Positions 47,505 through 58,670 of a stretch of 64,000 nt of DNA are shown in pieces (positions within the stretch are counted from its first letter, which is position 1; every line of letters begins with the position of its first letter). The position numbers were made by a program, and so were the translations under genes. The notes beneath the pieces are model-generated. The model was not told where the DNA came from. It saw only the letters and a program-made list of their open reading frames with translations, and made no database searches. Source of the DNA: Azolla pinnata. Lineage: Eukaryota > Streptophyta > Polypodiopsida > Salviniales > Salviniaceae. Location of the stretch: the NCBI GenBank assembly GCA_037176905.1, contig JBBBWG010002670.1, forward strand, positions 18,604-82,603, written 5' to 3'.

Positions 47505-50500
47505 ATGCCAGAACACAAGTGTGGCAGTAGTGCTCTATGTTTGCATGAGCTTGGTGGCGTTGGAGGAACAGGTATGAATGAAGATGATGCCGGTGATTTC
47601 GAGTACCTTGAAGTAGATCCTAGTGGGCGCTATGGCCGGGTAATTATTCATTACCGTCCATCATCTGATCTTCATCTTCTTCCTCTGCTTCGTTTTTAAT
47701 GCATCTCTTCTTCAATTACACCTCAATTTCGTCTCGAGATCTTAATCTTTCCTCTTGTAATTTTGGAGCTGAAAGTTTGGTAATTTTTCTTCTCCCATCA
47801 TCGAATCTCATGTTATGGAAGCTTTTAAGAGGCTGATTGATCAATCCTTTATTTCCATCCATCACGTTGTTACCTGTGAGCTAAAAGTTAGCCAAATCTT
47901 CCTTGCAATGTATATTCTAACTATGCCATGAAAGCTTTGGGGCATGCTATTTTAATAACTATTTCATCCTATTGATCTTACTCTGCAGCTCAAGCTCAAG
48001 CTTTTTCGTGCAAACTTCATGGATTCATCAATCTTAGATCTATTTTAATATCGAACTTCTTAATTACCTAAAAAGTATCCGACATATCTCGGAGCACCAG
48101 TTTGTAACGTTTAAGTTAGAAGCAGTAGGTGAAGGATTTGCATGACACATGGGTATTAGCTGTCAACTTGCAAAATTGGGTTTAGAACGTCTAAATCCGA
48201 AAATTGCACATAGATGCATGTTCGCAGATACTTTCCTGAATATACACATGACACATATACAAATAAATGTATTAACCTGCATGTAAGACTTTGTTTTAAG
48301 TTTAGATTCCTTCCCAAATTTTGGGTTTCAAAAATTTGCACAGGGGCTTGCATCTTAAAGGAAACTGGTATGTTAATGCATTACTAAAGGTTATGGGAGA
48401 TAATCCTCTTTGTTTGCTAATTTGAACTTTTCGATTGTTTTTCACTTTCTTGTTTTGATGAAGGCGTTTTTTATATTCCTTTTTCCTATCATAGTTTGTC
48501 TTAATTTTCCATTGGATCGGAGTGCGTGTATAGACTTTCTGATTGTAGAAGATATAATTTATACCTCCAACGAGCATCTGATAATTTTCCATTGATGTTG
48601 TCCTACAGTATAAAGAGATTCTCGGCAAAGGGGCCTTCAAGACTGTGTATCCTAAAAGAATCACTCTATGTGCTGGGCTCATTCTTTCAATGGCATTTGA
48701 AGACAATTATCCTATTCTTTTTGTCCCTTGACATGCTACAATAGATACAGGGCTTTTGATCAGGAAGATGGAATTGAGGTCGCATGGAATCAAGTTCAAG
48801 GCGTTCTTCTACAGACTACTGAGGACATGGACAGATTGTATTCGGAGGTACATTTGCTTAGCACGTTAAAGCACAAGAACATCATAAAGCTCTATCATTC
48901 GTGGGTGGATAAGAAGTCGAATACAGTCAATTTTATCACGGAGATATTCACGTCAGGAACACTAAGACAGTAGGCTTCAATTCTCCTCTTGAACGTGTTG
49001 CAAAGCTTTTGTTCTTGATGTTGCAGTGCTATGTTATCTCTCTGATTTTTCTGTAATTCAGGTATCGCAAAAGGCACAAGCATGTGGACATCAAAGCAGT
49101 AAAAAATTGGTCTCGCCAGATTCTTCGGGGTCTGCTTTACTTGCACAGTCATGACCCTCCAATTATTCATCGAGATTTGAAATGTGACAATATATTCATC
49201 AATGGGAATCAAGGGGAAGTCAAGATCGGAGATCTCGGTCTTGCAGCAATCCTACAACATGCGCATGCTCGAAGTGTCATAGGTGTGTATGAGGGTTGGA
49301 AAATATTGTTGCTCCTTACCGATTGTCAGGGTTGTATCCATGCATGATAGATATAACATGGGGAATGGTAATGGGCATTTATGAACATGCACATGGGGAA
49401 TGGTAACAGTCATTTGTGAAACTTAACTTCATTTTCCCATGCATTGGTAATGTGCAGCGAGTTAATTTATATTGAAGCTGACCTTCCTTTCTGTATGCTT
49501 GCTAAGTAACATGTCATGAATATATTTGTGTAACTCGATCAGGGACACCGGAGTTCATGGCACCAGAGCTCTATGAAGAGGAATACACAGAGCTTGTAGA
49601 CGTCTATTCATTTGGAATGTGCCTGCTTGAGATGGTCACATCAGAATATCCATATAGCGAGTGCAGTAATGCTGCCCAAATTTACAAGAAAGTCACCACG
49701 GTGTGTGCGTGTGTGTTTGTTTTTAGCATGTCTGCATTTTAGTCGATGTCCATATGCTCTCAAGCTATTACAACAATGTTCATTTCTAATCTAAACTGTC
49801 TGATCGTATTCTGCATGGTTAAAATACTTCAGGGAAAGAAACCAGAAGCTTTGAAGCAGATCAAGGATCCAGAACTATGCCAATTCATCGGAAAATGTTT
49901 GGCCCCAGTCTCAGAGAGGCTTCCAGCAAGAGAGCTTTTGGTTGACCCTTTCCTTCAATGTGAGGGAAGTCGAGGATTATCAGAATCATCACCAAATTTA
50001 GGAAGGAGAATGCGCATGGCTAATGGTATGGATGACAAAGCAGTTAGCGGTGAGGAGCCACATGGTGTATCGGCTACAGTGCAGATAAGCTATGTTCTGA
50101 AGGAAACACTACCTGCCTATGTGTATGATGGTAGTGATGGGTGCACGTGTTTAGCGGCATTAGATTCAAAAGCCAGCCAAATCGAGAACACAGATATTTC
50201 TTCTCTCCCCTGCAAAGAAGAGAGGGCCAGAAGTGTTGATTTCAAGGTGAATGGAAAACTAAGGGAAGATGACAATGTCTTCCTCAAACTGCAGATATCA
50301 GGGTCTGAAGGTAAACTTGTTGTATGTGCTATGAGACTCATATTCAAATATCTATCCTCACAAGATTCGTATTCTACATGTCTGTCATCACAGGATTCAT
50401 ATCCCATGTGTGCTATGCTCACAGAGATTCAAGTCTGTATTTGTATCCAGCCTATCTGTACGTGAATACACAGATGCACAACGGATTGTGCAGCCGTGTG

Positions 50501-51942
50501 AAATGAAAATGCATGAATGCATGCATTCCTGCACTCCCCATTTTTATGGTTCTGTCGGATACTCAATTTGAAGAATTTTTATGCAGGTCAGGTTCGCAAC
50601 ATTCATTTCCCATTTGATGTGGAAATAGATACAGCAATGTGTGTGGCAAGTGAGATGGTGGCGGAGTTGGATCTAACAGACCAAGATGTCACCAAAATTG
50701 CCGAAATGATTGATGCGGCAATATTGGCTCTGGTCCCAGACTGGAAACCTGGGGTTGCTATCGACGAAACTTGTTGTGATGGTGAAGATACAGACAACAA
50801 AGATGACGGTGGTATGGCTGGTGGCTGCGATTCTGTAACAAATGATGCATCTGATGGCATCATGGAGGAAAACACATTGTATTCTGTTAGAGAAGAGACT
50901 GCCTCTCCTCCATCAAGGCTTGAAGCTCTCATGTACGGAAGATTTGAAGAAGTTACTTACCAATGTCACAGGTCGGAGATCCCAACTCAAGAAGCGGAAG
51001 AATGCACTGTGTCTAGTGAGGCCAGTGACCTCTCCCATGATGCAGATTGGAGCTTGACAGATAGCACAAGCTCTCATGAGTATCACATGCTACTGCCTAT
51101 TAACAAGCCAGGTTTTGACGAATACTCAGGTGGTTCTCACCATGCCACTGGCATGAGGGAATCTACTACTACGGTTGCATTTACTGAGCTAGTGGAGTCA
51201 AAATGGAAGACTGGCTATGCAAATTTCGTGCACAAAATCTGGGAGGACATAGTTCATTTGCATCCCTGTGATGAGGGTGATCACGACGATAGTGCCAAGG
51301 GTGTGGCCAGAATCTACAGGTCTTCTCTTCAATCGGAATGTTATCAACATGGAGCGAATGGTCAAGAGCATATCCTGAAGCTGCCTACCTTGCAGGAAAG
51401 CTTTAATGGTGATGACGATGAAGTATCCCAAGAATTGGCAGAACTTGAAGTCCGCCATCAACAGGAGATGCGAGAGCTTCAGCGAAAGCATGAGGCAGCT
51501 CGAACTGAAGTAAAGAACCGTTGGCTGCAGAAGAAAAGAGGGAAATGTGGCGGTGATCACCCGAGATTGAATTGTGAATGCAGCAATGATGGTGATATTC
51601 CAGAGAGCCTTGGAAATGGGTTTCAAGGCCTACGGGTGGAAGAGATTTCGCATGGTTTGCCAAAGACATTACCCTGTCAGAACGGTTCCTGTAATGGTTC
51701 CATAACCATTTTTGATGATCTCTTGACTTTGGAGCAAGAATCATCAAGAAGTCCTGGAGGGCTCAAAGAACGTACGAACTTGCTCTCGTCGGTTGAAACT
51801 GTATATTTACCCCTAACCGTCGAAGGCAAGTCCGACAAAGATCACGAGGCTATGGAGGTATTTCCGATTTGATTGAAAATTTGTTGGTGCTGATCGCCTT
51901 ATACGTCATCTGAAAGCTCTTTTCTATTTTCAGGAAATGTAG
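47505..51942 (+). CDS. WNK: WNK (with no lysine K) serine/threonine kinase
   Basis: Eight exons give 844 residues: 47505-47639, 48609-48646, 48745-48969, 49062-49282, 49543-49700, 49833-50310, 50587-51857, 51934-51942. The 98 bp second intron uses GT|GTATCC, the only donor that restores KTVYRAFD. The kinase shows the WNK hallmark: catalytic Lys56 lies in the glycine loop ([13 protein letters not shown]), while the usual beta-3 lysine is replaced in EVAWNQV. The catalytic loop is HRDLKCDN (Asp171), followed by GDLGLAA with Asp190 and [19 protein letters not shown]2/OSR1-C-like autoinhibitory segment follows in exon 7 ([32 protein letters not shown]). A coiled coil is near the C-terminus ([20 protein letters not shown]). 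Plant WNKs act in ion, clock and flowering signalling. If the last intron is retained, translation ends at 51872. Confidence 0.94.
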
Positions 51943-53954
51943 CTCCTGTAACGCTGCTTCTTCAACTTTCAACTGTATTCAGCTCAAGCGATTGGGAAGG
52001 GGATTGGGCTGATCGGGAAATGTGTAATATGTTCAGTTATCGGTGGGTGGAAAGATGGAGAACCACGACGTGGTATAGACCGATGATCGTTTTCTTTTCC
52101 ATGGGGTTTTGGTCATAACCATTGCTGGAAATGCTCGCTGTTTCCGAATCAAAAAAGGTTGGAGACTTGGGGAAAGGTAGAATTCCAGTTGAATGTGGAA
52201 TTTGCAATTTCTGTTTTAGTAGTAGTTTATGCAGCATGTATTTGGAGAAAGTGAAAATGTGTACAGTCAGTTCCGGTCGGCGTTTAGCATGACTGGGGCA
52301 CCAAGATTTTGATATCCAGGCTTTTTTTATACTTCAAAATTTTTTTTTCTCCTTCCATTGTTTTCCAATCTAGTTCTTCGTTTTCGACTTCAGCTCTAGC
52401 ATGGCTTGCCACCATGATTTTGATATCCAGACTTTTTTTTTAGACTTCCAACAATCTCTCTGTTCCTTCAACCAGCTTCCCACTTTGTTTTGTAATCACA
52501 GCAGAGCTTTGATGATTGTGGATGAAACACGATTGATCGGATTCAGCTTGAACCATTAACCTGATTGGGATTTTGCTTCCAGAATCAGGATCGCTTCCAA
52601 CTGCCACTTGTATTTGTAATAGCTATGCATACATCGGTTAGATCGAAGTGCATCTGCGAGTATGTGTTAATAATATGCTCCTGACTTTCCTGATTCCTTC
52701 CTTCTTTCCTCCCAAAGCCCCGAAGTTGACTTATATAAAGAGGACTAGCTATCTCGATTGTTTATGGTATCTTGAGATGATGTGAAGACTTTCTTTGGTG
52801 AGGCTAGACTCTTTGTCATTAGAACTCCGCATATTAGATTTTGAGCTATAAGTTGAGGTAATTATTTGTGGTATAGGACACAGACGGTCGTGTGGGTTAG
52901 TGTGATTAACTACCCTTAATCCATTCTCTTCTCTCTAATCTTCTCTCTAATATTGCTCATCATTAGTATATCCACGATAGTAAGATCGAGAGACAAACCG
53001 AAATGGTCAGTTAACAGGTTTGAATACATCTAGTGATCAAGGAGCCTTAGAAGTTGACCTATGGAAAGGGGGCTAGCAACCTCCTTGTTACAACATCCTA
53101 AGACACTGTGAAGATGCTCTTGTTCAAGCGAGACTATCCGGTATAATCCAAGGCAATAAATATTCCGTGGTATGGGGACAAAGATGGCAGTTTGGATTCG
53201 TCTTCGATCCTTTGCTCGGCATAGGGTGTGTTGGTGTGGGTAATCAACCTTGATCCATTCTCTTCTCACTAATCTCCTTGCCGATTTATTGCTCATCATT
53301 AGTATTTGATCCATCACAGGTACAGGTATAGGGACCCCCCTAACCCGATCACTGTGCGCTACGAGGATCGAACAGATGTGTCAGAAAAAACAAAAAAAGG
53401 GGTTCAATGTTGGCATGGATAATCAAGTGCTCTGATTCCTAATCAATTGATTAATCTCTCGTCCATAATCCCGAACTATGCAGAGTCTGCTGCTACTACT
53501 TCGAGGAACGCCTGGAATGGGCGCCCATTTGATTGATCGAGACCTCATGTGGACGCACAAGTGTATATAGTCATGCATGCATATCCATGTGGTGAACATA
53601 CATACGTACGTGGTACATCGCCCACATGCAGATGAGCAAGCAAACATACATGCACATACAATACAACACAATAAACATACGGGCATGCTATACTACATAC
53701 GGACATGCATATATACACCCATGCATCATGCATGCAGTGGGTGCATGCAGCATGCACTGGCATGCATGCATACACAGACACATACATACATGCACACATA
53801 CATACATACCATGCATAGAAGAAGAAGAAGAAGAAGAAGAAGATTAAGAAGGGTTTAGGGTTGGATTGTAAGAAAAATGCAAATCAGCCTTATCGGAGTT
53901 TTGTTCATAACTTCCTCATTTGAGCTCCGATTTTGTTTATATCTTTAGCTTGAA
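51943..53954. other. Spacer downstream of WNK with duplicated fragments
   Basis: No gene. Two repeats stand out. 'gattttgatatccaggctttttt' recurs at ~52300 and ~52410. A ~260 bp block occurs at 52727-52985 and again at 53046-53315: 'aagttgacNtatNNaaagNggNctagcNa' ... 'aatccattctcttct' ... 'attgctcatcattagtat'. From 53560 to 53820 the DNA is rich in CATGCATAC-type strings, ending in a GAA run. Confidence 0.6.
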
Positions 53955-56900
53955 TTGAAGCTTACAATAAGAGCTTTACATTTCAGATCGTGGACTCTCA
54001 CAATGGTGACTGAAGATATTGATTCAAAGAGACAGAAGATTGATCATTCGAATCAACAAAAGGAGGATATAGATAGATCTGGTGCAGATTCTATCATATG
54101 CCCAAGTTGTGTTGAAGGTGAGGAGGAGGAGATGAGTGACCAATATAGGGAGACAATCCATGTTATTGCAAACCAAGCGTTAAATGGTGTGCTACTTGTT
54201 AGGAGAGGTCATCAAACGAAACAAAACTACAACATTCCTAATGTATGATCAAGGTGAGAAGTATGTGTGCGAGGATGGTGAGTAGCAAGAAAGAAATCAG
54301 ATTTGACGGAGAATGCTTCAGATCTAAGTTGTCACGTTAGGTGGGTATAAAGAAACAAAGACAGTAAGAGAGTGAGAGCAAGCGGCACCAAGAATGTTCT
54401 ATTTATAATGGGGCAACTAACCTTGGACGACCATACAAGTTGAGTATTTATATCCCAAGCTAGTGCTGAAGCCTTTCCGGCTTATTACAAATATAACTGT
54501 GCCCAGAATGGACAATGTGAAATGGCCATTAGATGCTCGTATTTGACACTACCCGATGATTAAGATATATCTGGTGGATGTAATGACTGACAATATTGTG
54601 GAGGTGGAGCTCCCCCGCAAGGACATCTTGAAGGCCTTTTCCAAGTTCCATGATCGAGATATTATTTGTTTCTTTACTAGAAAAATTCTTTTAGTTGATT
54701 TGGTGTGTAAATAGTTAAATGTTATGGTGGGCAGAAATAATGTGAATGACATGTATAATGGTCCAAGAGGTTTTTTGAAGTTATATTTTGAACTGATGAA
54801 CAAAGAGATAGATTATTGGTTTAGCTCCCAATTTTCTTCAATAATAAGTTGGTCTACATTGTTCTATGGCAACAATTAGCGGAGTTTGAAGAGATTTTGA
54901 AGCAGGAGTGTCTTTGTGGGTTGAAGTAGATGTAAATTCTCATTTTTGTGGCCCCATTATGCAAAGCGTAATGGAACAACTTGGAAAAGTGATAGTTGCT
55001 CCAAATCCAAAAGCACAATGTAGATATAGGTTATGTATGTTGTAGAATATAACTAAAAAGAGACCTTATGTGGTTAAATATAAAATCGGAAGAAATGAGA
55101 TCATTTCATTGTCAATTGCATTGGGGTTCATTTGTTGGTCATTGCTTCAAAGGTGGTGAATTGGGTCATTTTATGGCTGAATGTCAACACACACCAGTTG
55201 GTGAGCGTTATAATACCCCCTATAGTGTTGTCGTAATGTCAAATCAAGTAGAGCAAGAACAGGAGAGGGACAAAAGTCAAGAAGTGAGTATAGGTAAAGG
55301 AGACACTATAGTGCCTTGGGAGCAAAAAGGTAAAAGTGTTGCAGAAGAAGTGTTGGAAGAGTTTGAAACTGAGGAAAGACTTTGGATCGAGGTTGGTGCT
55401 AATGACAGGTTCTCACGATATCACACTGAGAAAGTTCCATTGCAATAAAGATAGGAGCTCATATGTTCATTTAACAAGACTATGGGGTTATCAAAGGTGA
55501 TTCCCAATCAATCTCAAAGAAAATCAAAACCTTGGCACAAGTCTCAGTATCAATCAAATCAAGGAACAAAAACTTTCAACCTTCGCTTCGATAAATTGGT
55601 AGACGCACTTCCCCATTAGACAAGCAACCTTGGAAAGGAGATAATTCACGAGTCACACAGACATTGATCAATCACCAGCTACCATTTATGCAGAATGCAT
55701 TTGCAATCTTAAGTGATTATTTTGGAGAGATGCCCCAGAGATATTAGCTCAACGAGAACGCGATCAGGTTCAGAATCTGAAGAAGCAACCTAATTAGTGA
55801 TTGATGAAGATAGCCACATGGAATGTAAGAGGAGTTTGTTCTCCTTCTACGAAGTTTAATATGTGGAAAAATGTTTTTGAGTGTCAATGGGATATATAAT
55901 TGTGTGTAATAGAGCATAAGGATCATGTTAAGTCTAGGTCGTCTATTCAACATAATGGGTATCATATCTGTTATGCGGCTGTCAATGGTGGATCGAAGAT
56001 ACTTTGCAACCAGTGGTGGTTCAAAGTGATATACATAGTCGGTGCATAATGGTTGAGACAAATTATGAAGGGCAAAGGATTTTGGATTGTTAGTACTTAT
56101 GCACCAAACAAAGTCTCTCGAAGTAGTAAACTTTGGCAACGTTTGAATGCAGTTCTTCGTAATGGAAATCTAGGGTTTTGATTGGGTGATGTTAATATGT
56201 GTTCAGAGGTGGGGCAATCTACTTCGACGCATAGCTGTTTGATGGATGAACCATAAAGAGCGGCTTAGGATTTATTTGTAATAGAGGTTTTGAAGTATGA
56301 TGCATGGCCTTGGATTAATGGAACAACTTTTGGACATACTTTTCAATCCACACAATTCAGATCAACATGGAGTAGGCATGTATATAATGCATACTGAGAG
56401 GTTTTTGCGAGAAGTGTTAACAATGTGGGTATATAGAGGTATTGTATCATCTGATCATTTTCCGGTTATCTTGGAATGCATGGATCAAGGGGTGGATGGT
56501 TTTAAAGCTTTGTTGGGAAGATAACCACTTAGATTTAATTCTTCTTTTGTTGAGCATGAATGTTTAGGCATGTTATAATGGGATAGGTGGTGGGAGAATT
56601 TAGAAGACAAGTTAATATTGTTGTTGCTTCTTTATGGGATGTTTGCCTTTCTAATATTAAATGGTTTTCTCGACACTATGGGATTTCTCAAGCAATTGTT
56701 CGTAAACAAAAAGTGAGATCACTCCAACAGTTATTACATATTAGGTGTTATCGGATATTCAAGTTACATTGAATCAAGCAACATAAGATCTCGAGGTCCG
56801 AAGTTATCAACAGTCTCGGGTGAGGGATAGGAAACACGAGGTAAATGATCATAAATCTATCTCACATAAATTCTTTCATGGGTTACATGCATCGCATTCC

Positions 56901-57447
56901 AGAACGAATGTGGTACGCCTAGAAGTTAATGGAACTTTAAAAAAAACAAATCCACAAGTAATTATTGATAATCGTATTCGACATTTCACAAAACTTTTAG
57001 GTCACGAATGTATTCTAGATAATGATATGAGAGAAGCACGAGCAGTGTTATTTTCAGTCCATCGAGGGCAGTGTCGGGCAACAGGATGTGAGGAGCTAAT
57101 TAGAAGAGAAGAAGAGGTAGAGTTTGTATCATCACATCTTGCAGATGAAAAAAATCCAGGTTAGGATGGAATTACGAGCCGGTTTCTGGAATCATTGGTT
57201 CAAGAACTTAAAGGCCCTCTTACGACAAAGCGCGGTGGTCTGGTAACATGCCTGATTCCAGGAAGATCGGGCTTATCAAACTTATACCTAAAGCTGCTTC
57301 TCCTGCTTCATTTGGCCGATGGAAGCCGATATCATTGATGGGTGGTTTAATACAAAATCTTTACCAAAGCAAATTGCCAATCGACTATCGTACATCCGAT
57401 ACAATATGGATCTATTGTAGGAAGGGACGTCATCCACCGTAACGTTT
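53955..57447 (+). mobile_element. Decayed LINE (non-LTR retrotransposon), 3'-truncated
   Basis: ORF1 remnants lie between ~53955 and 55448. They include a gag-like stretch (VMTDNIVEVELPRKDILKAF) and a damaged zinc knuckle at ~55140 (GHCFKGGELGHFMAEC, where the second Cys is Gly). ORF2 begins at 55804 with the endonuclease motif MKIATWNVRGVCSP, later LGDVNMCSEVG and SDHFPVI, all interrupted by stops and shifts. The reverse transcriptase start is at 57240-57440 (RKIGLIKLIPKAASPASFGR, WKPISLMGG, then QYGSIVGRDVIH in another frame). The element stops before the catalytic YxDD and joins telomere-type repeats. It is clearly inactive. Confidence 0.88.
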
Positions 57448-57503
57448 TAAACCCTAAACCATAAACCCTAAACCCTAAACCCTAAACCCTAAACCCCTAA
57501 ACC
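57448..57503. repeat. Short interstitial telomere-type repeat (CCCTAAA)n
   Basis: About six or seven copies of CCCTAAA (one CCATAAA, one with an extra C) run from 57449 to ~57500. They start exactly where LINE homology ends. Confidence 0.95.
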
Positions 57504-57589
57504 GGTTGTGGCGGATGATGCGAAGGAATCGAAGCAAGGAATTGTTACGATACAATCGGATCGGAAGAGTCCAACATTTGGTATCAGTT

Positions 57590-57758
57590 GAATGTATGTA
57601 GAAAAACACTGCTAAATAACAGTTTCTGGATACAAGGAAGAAGAAGAAGAAGGAAGAAGAAGAAGAAAAACAGAGCAAAGAGAAGAAGAAGAAGAAGAAG
57701 AAGAAGAAGAAACAGAGCAAAGAGAAGAAGAAGAAGAAGAAGAAGGAAGAAGAAGAAG
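57590..57758. repeat. GAA/AAG microsatellite in the leader of the 57861 ORF
   Basis: Long AAG/GAA runs (57634-57758) interrupted by 'acagagcaaag' twice, so the run itself has been duplicated. The in-frame Lys/Arg-rich extension of the downstream ORF is probably untranslated. Confidence 0.85.
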
Positions 57759-57860
57759 GGCTCTGTTTCTGTGCGAGCTTCGCCATTAAAGCTTGCCTCC
57801 GAGCTTCTGCAGCGACGACCTTCTCCCTCCTCCTCCTCTCTGTCTAGGGTTCTTCTCGCC

Positions 57861-58670
57861 ATGGCCCCTGCTTCCGACGAACCCCCTCCCCCTCTCTTCT
57901 CCCCTTCCCCTGCCCCCGATCCCGCTCCTCCCGCTCCGCCTCCCATCGCTGCTTCTTCCTCTACCTCCTCCTCCTCCACCGCCATCGCTGCCTCCTCCAA
58001 GCGGCGATGGAGCCCCTCTACGTGGCGCTACGCCATTGAAGAAGGTCAACCAGAGCTCGGATCTCGGCCCCGCAGCAGCCACAGCCAGCTTCCCTACTCC
58101 TCCTCCTCCTCCTCCTCCGCCGCCGCCGCCGCCGCCGTCCCCTCCACGAGAAAGGCTGACTACGAAAGCTTGAGGATTCACAAGAAGCCTCATCTCAATC
58201 ACCATCACCAGCACCACCATCATCCACAGCTACAACAACAGCAGCAGCAGCAGCAGCAGCCGCAGCAAGTCGTTCCAGTGCAGAATCATCTCCATCATCA
58301 GCCTAAGGATGCTGCTCTCAAGAAGAGGCCCAAACTGGAAGAGGGCGCCGACGACGGCGGCGAGAAAGACGAAGGCGACAGAGGGAGGAGCCGCCTGCTG
58401 CATCCGGACGATGTTGGCTTGGAAGAGCAAGCGGAGACGGATGAGGAGTGCTCCGCTGGGAGAGGAGAGAGGGCGGAATGCGGCTATGGCAATGAAGCTT
58501 CTAAGAGGAGAAGGAGGCAGAAGCGAGAGATGAGCCCTAGCGAGCTCTACTTCTGCGAGTTGTGCTCAACCAGGAGAGCGAGAGGAGCTGCTGCTGCTGC
58601 TGCTTCAGGATTGAAGCTGAATCGAAGCAGGAGAAGCCCGTCTAACGCCGCCGCGATACCGGATTCATGA
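57861..58670 (+). CDS. Hypothetical Ser/Pro/His/Gln-rich protein, 269 residues
   Basis: Not recognised. I chose the ATG in the good plant context 'cgccATGGcc' rather than the non-ATG open frame upstream. Residues 1-55 are Pro/Ser/Ala-rich and are followed by KRRWSPSTWRYAIEEGQPEL, which looks like ordered sequence. Then come poly-Ser, poly-Ala, His-rich and poly-Gln runs, an acidic segment (PDDVGLEEQAETDEE), a basic patch SKRRRRQKRE that could be a nuclear signal, and ELYFCELCSTRRARG with one CxxC pair. Biased composition with a basic patch fits a nuclear regulatory protein, but this is a guess. The frame closes at 58670. A GT 36 bp later could also indicate a splice variant. Confidence 0.5.
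   Translation: MAPASDEPPPPLFSPSPAPDPAPPAPPPIAASSSTSSSSTAIAASSKRRWSPSTWRYAIEEGQPELGSRPRSSHSQLPYSSSSSSSAAAAAAVPSTRKADYESLRIHKKPHLNHHHQHHHHPQLQQQQQQQQQPQQVVPVQNHLHHQPKDAALKKRPKLEEGADDGGEKDEGDRGRSRLLHPDDVGLEEQAETDEECSAGRGERAECGYGNEASKRRRRQKREMSPSELYFCELCSTRRARGAAAAAASGLKLNRSRRSPSNAAAIPDS

Noticed and set aside
53545-53858. Cys/His/Met-rich frames resembling short secreted peptides
   Set aside because: They translate the CATGCATAC-type low-complexity DNA on both strands equally well.
57570-57590. 'tggtatcag' like a retrotransposon primer-binding site
   Set aside because: Only nine bases match and no LTRs flank it.
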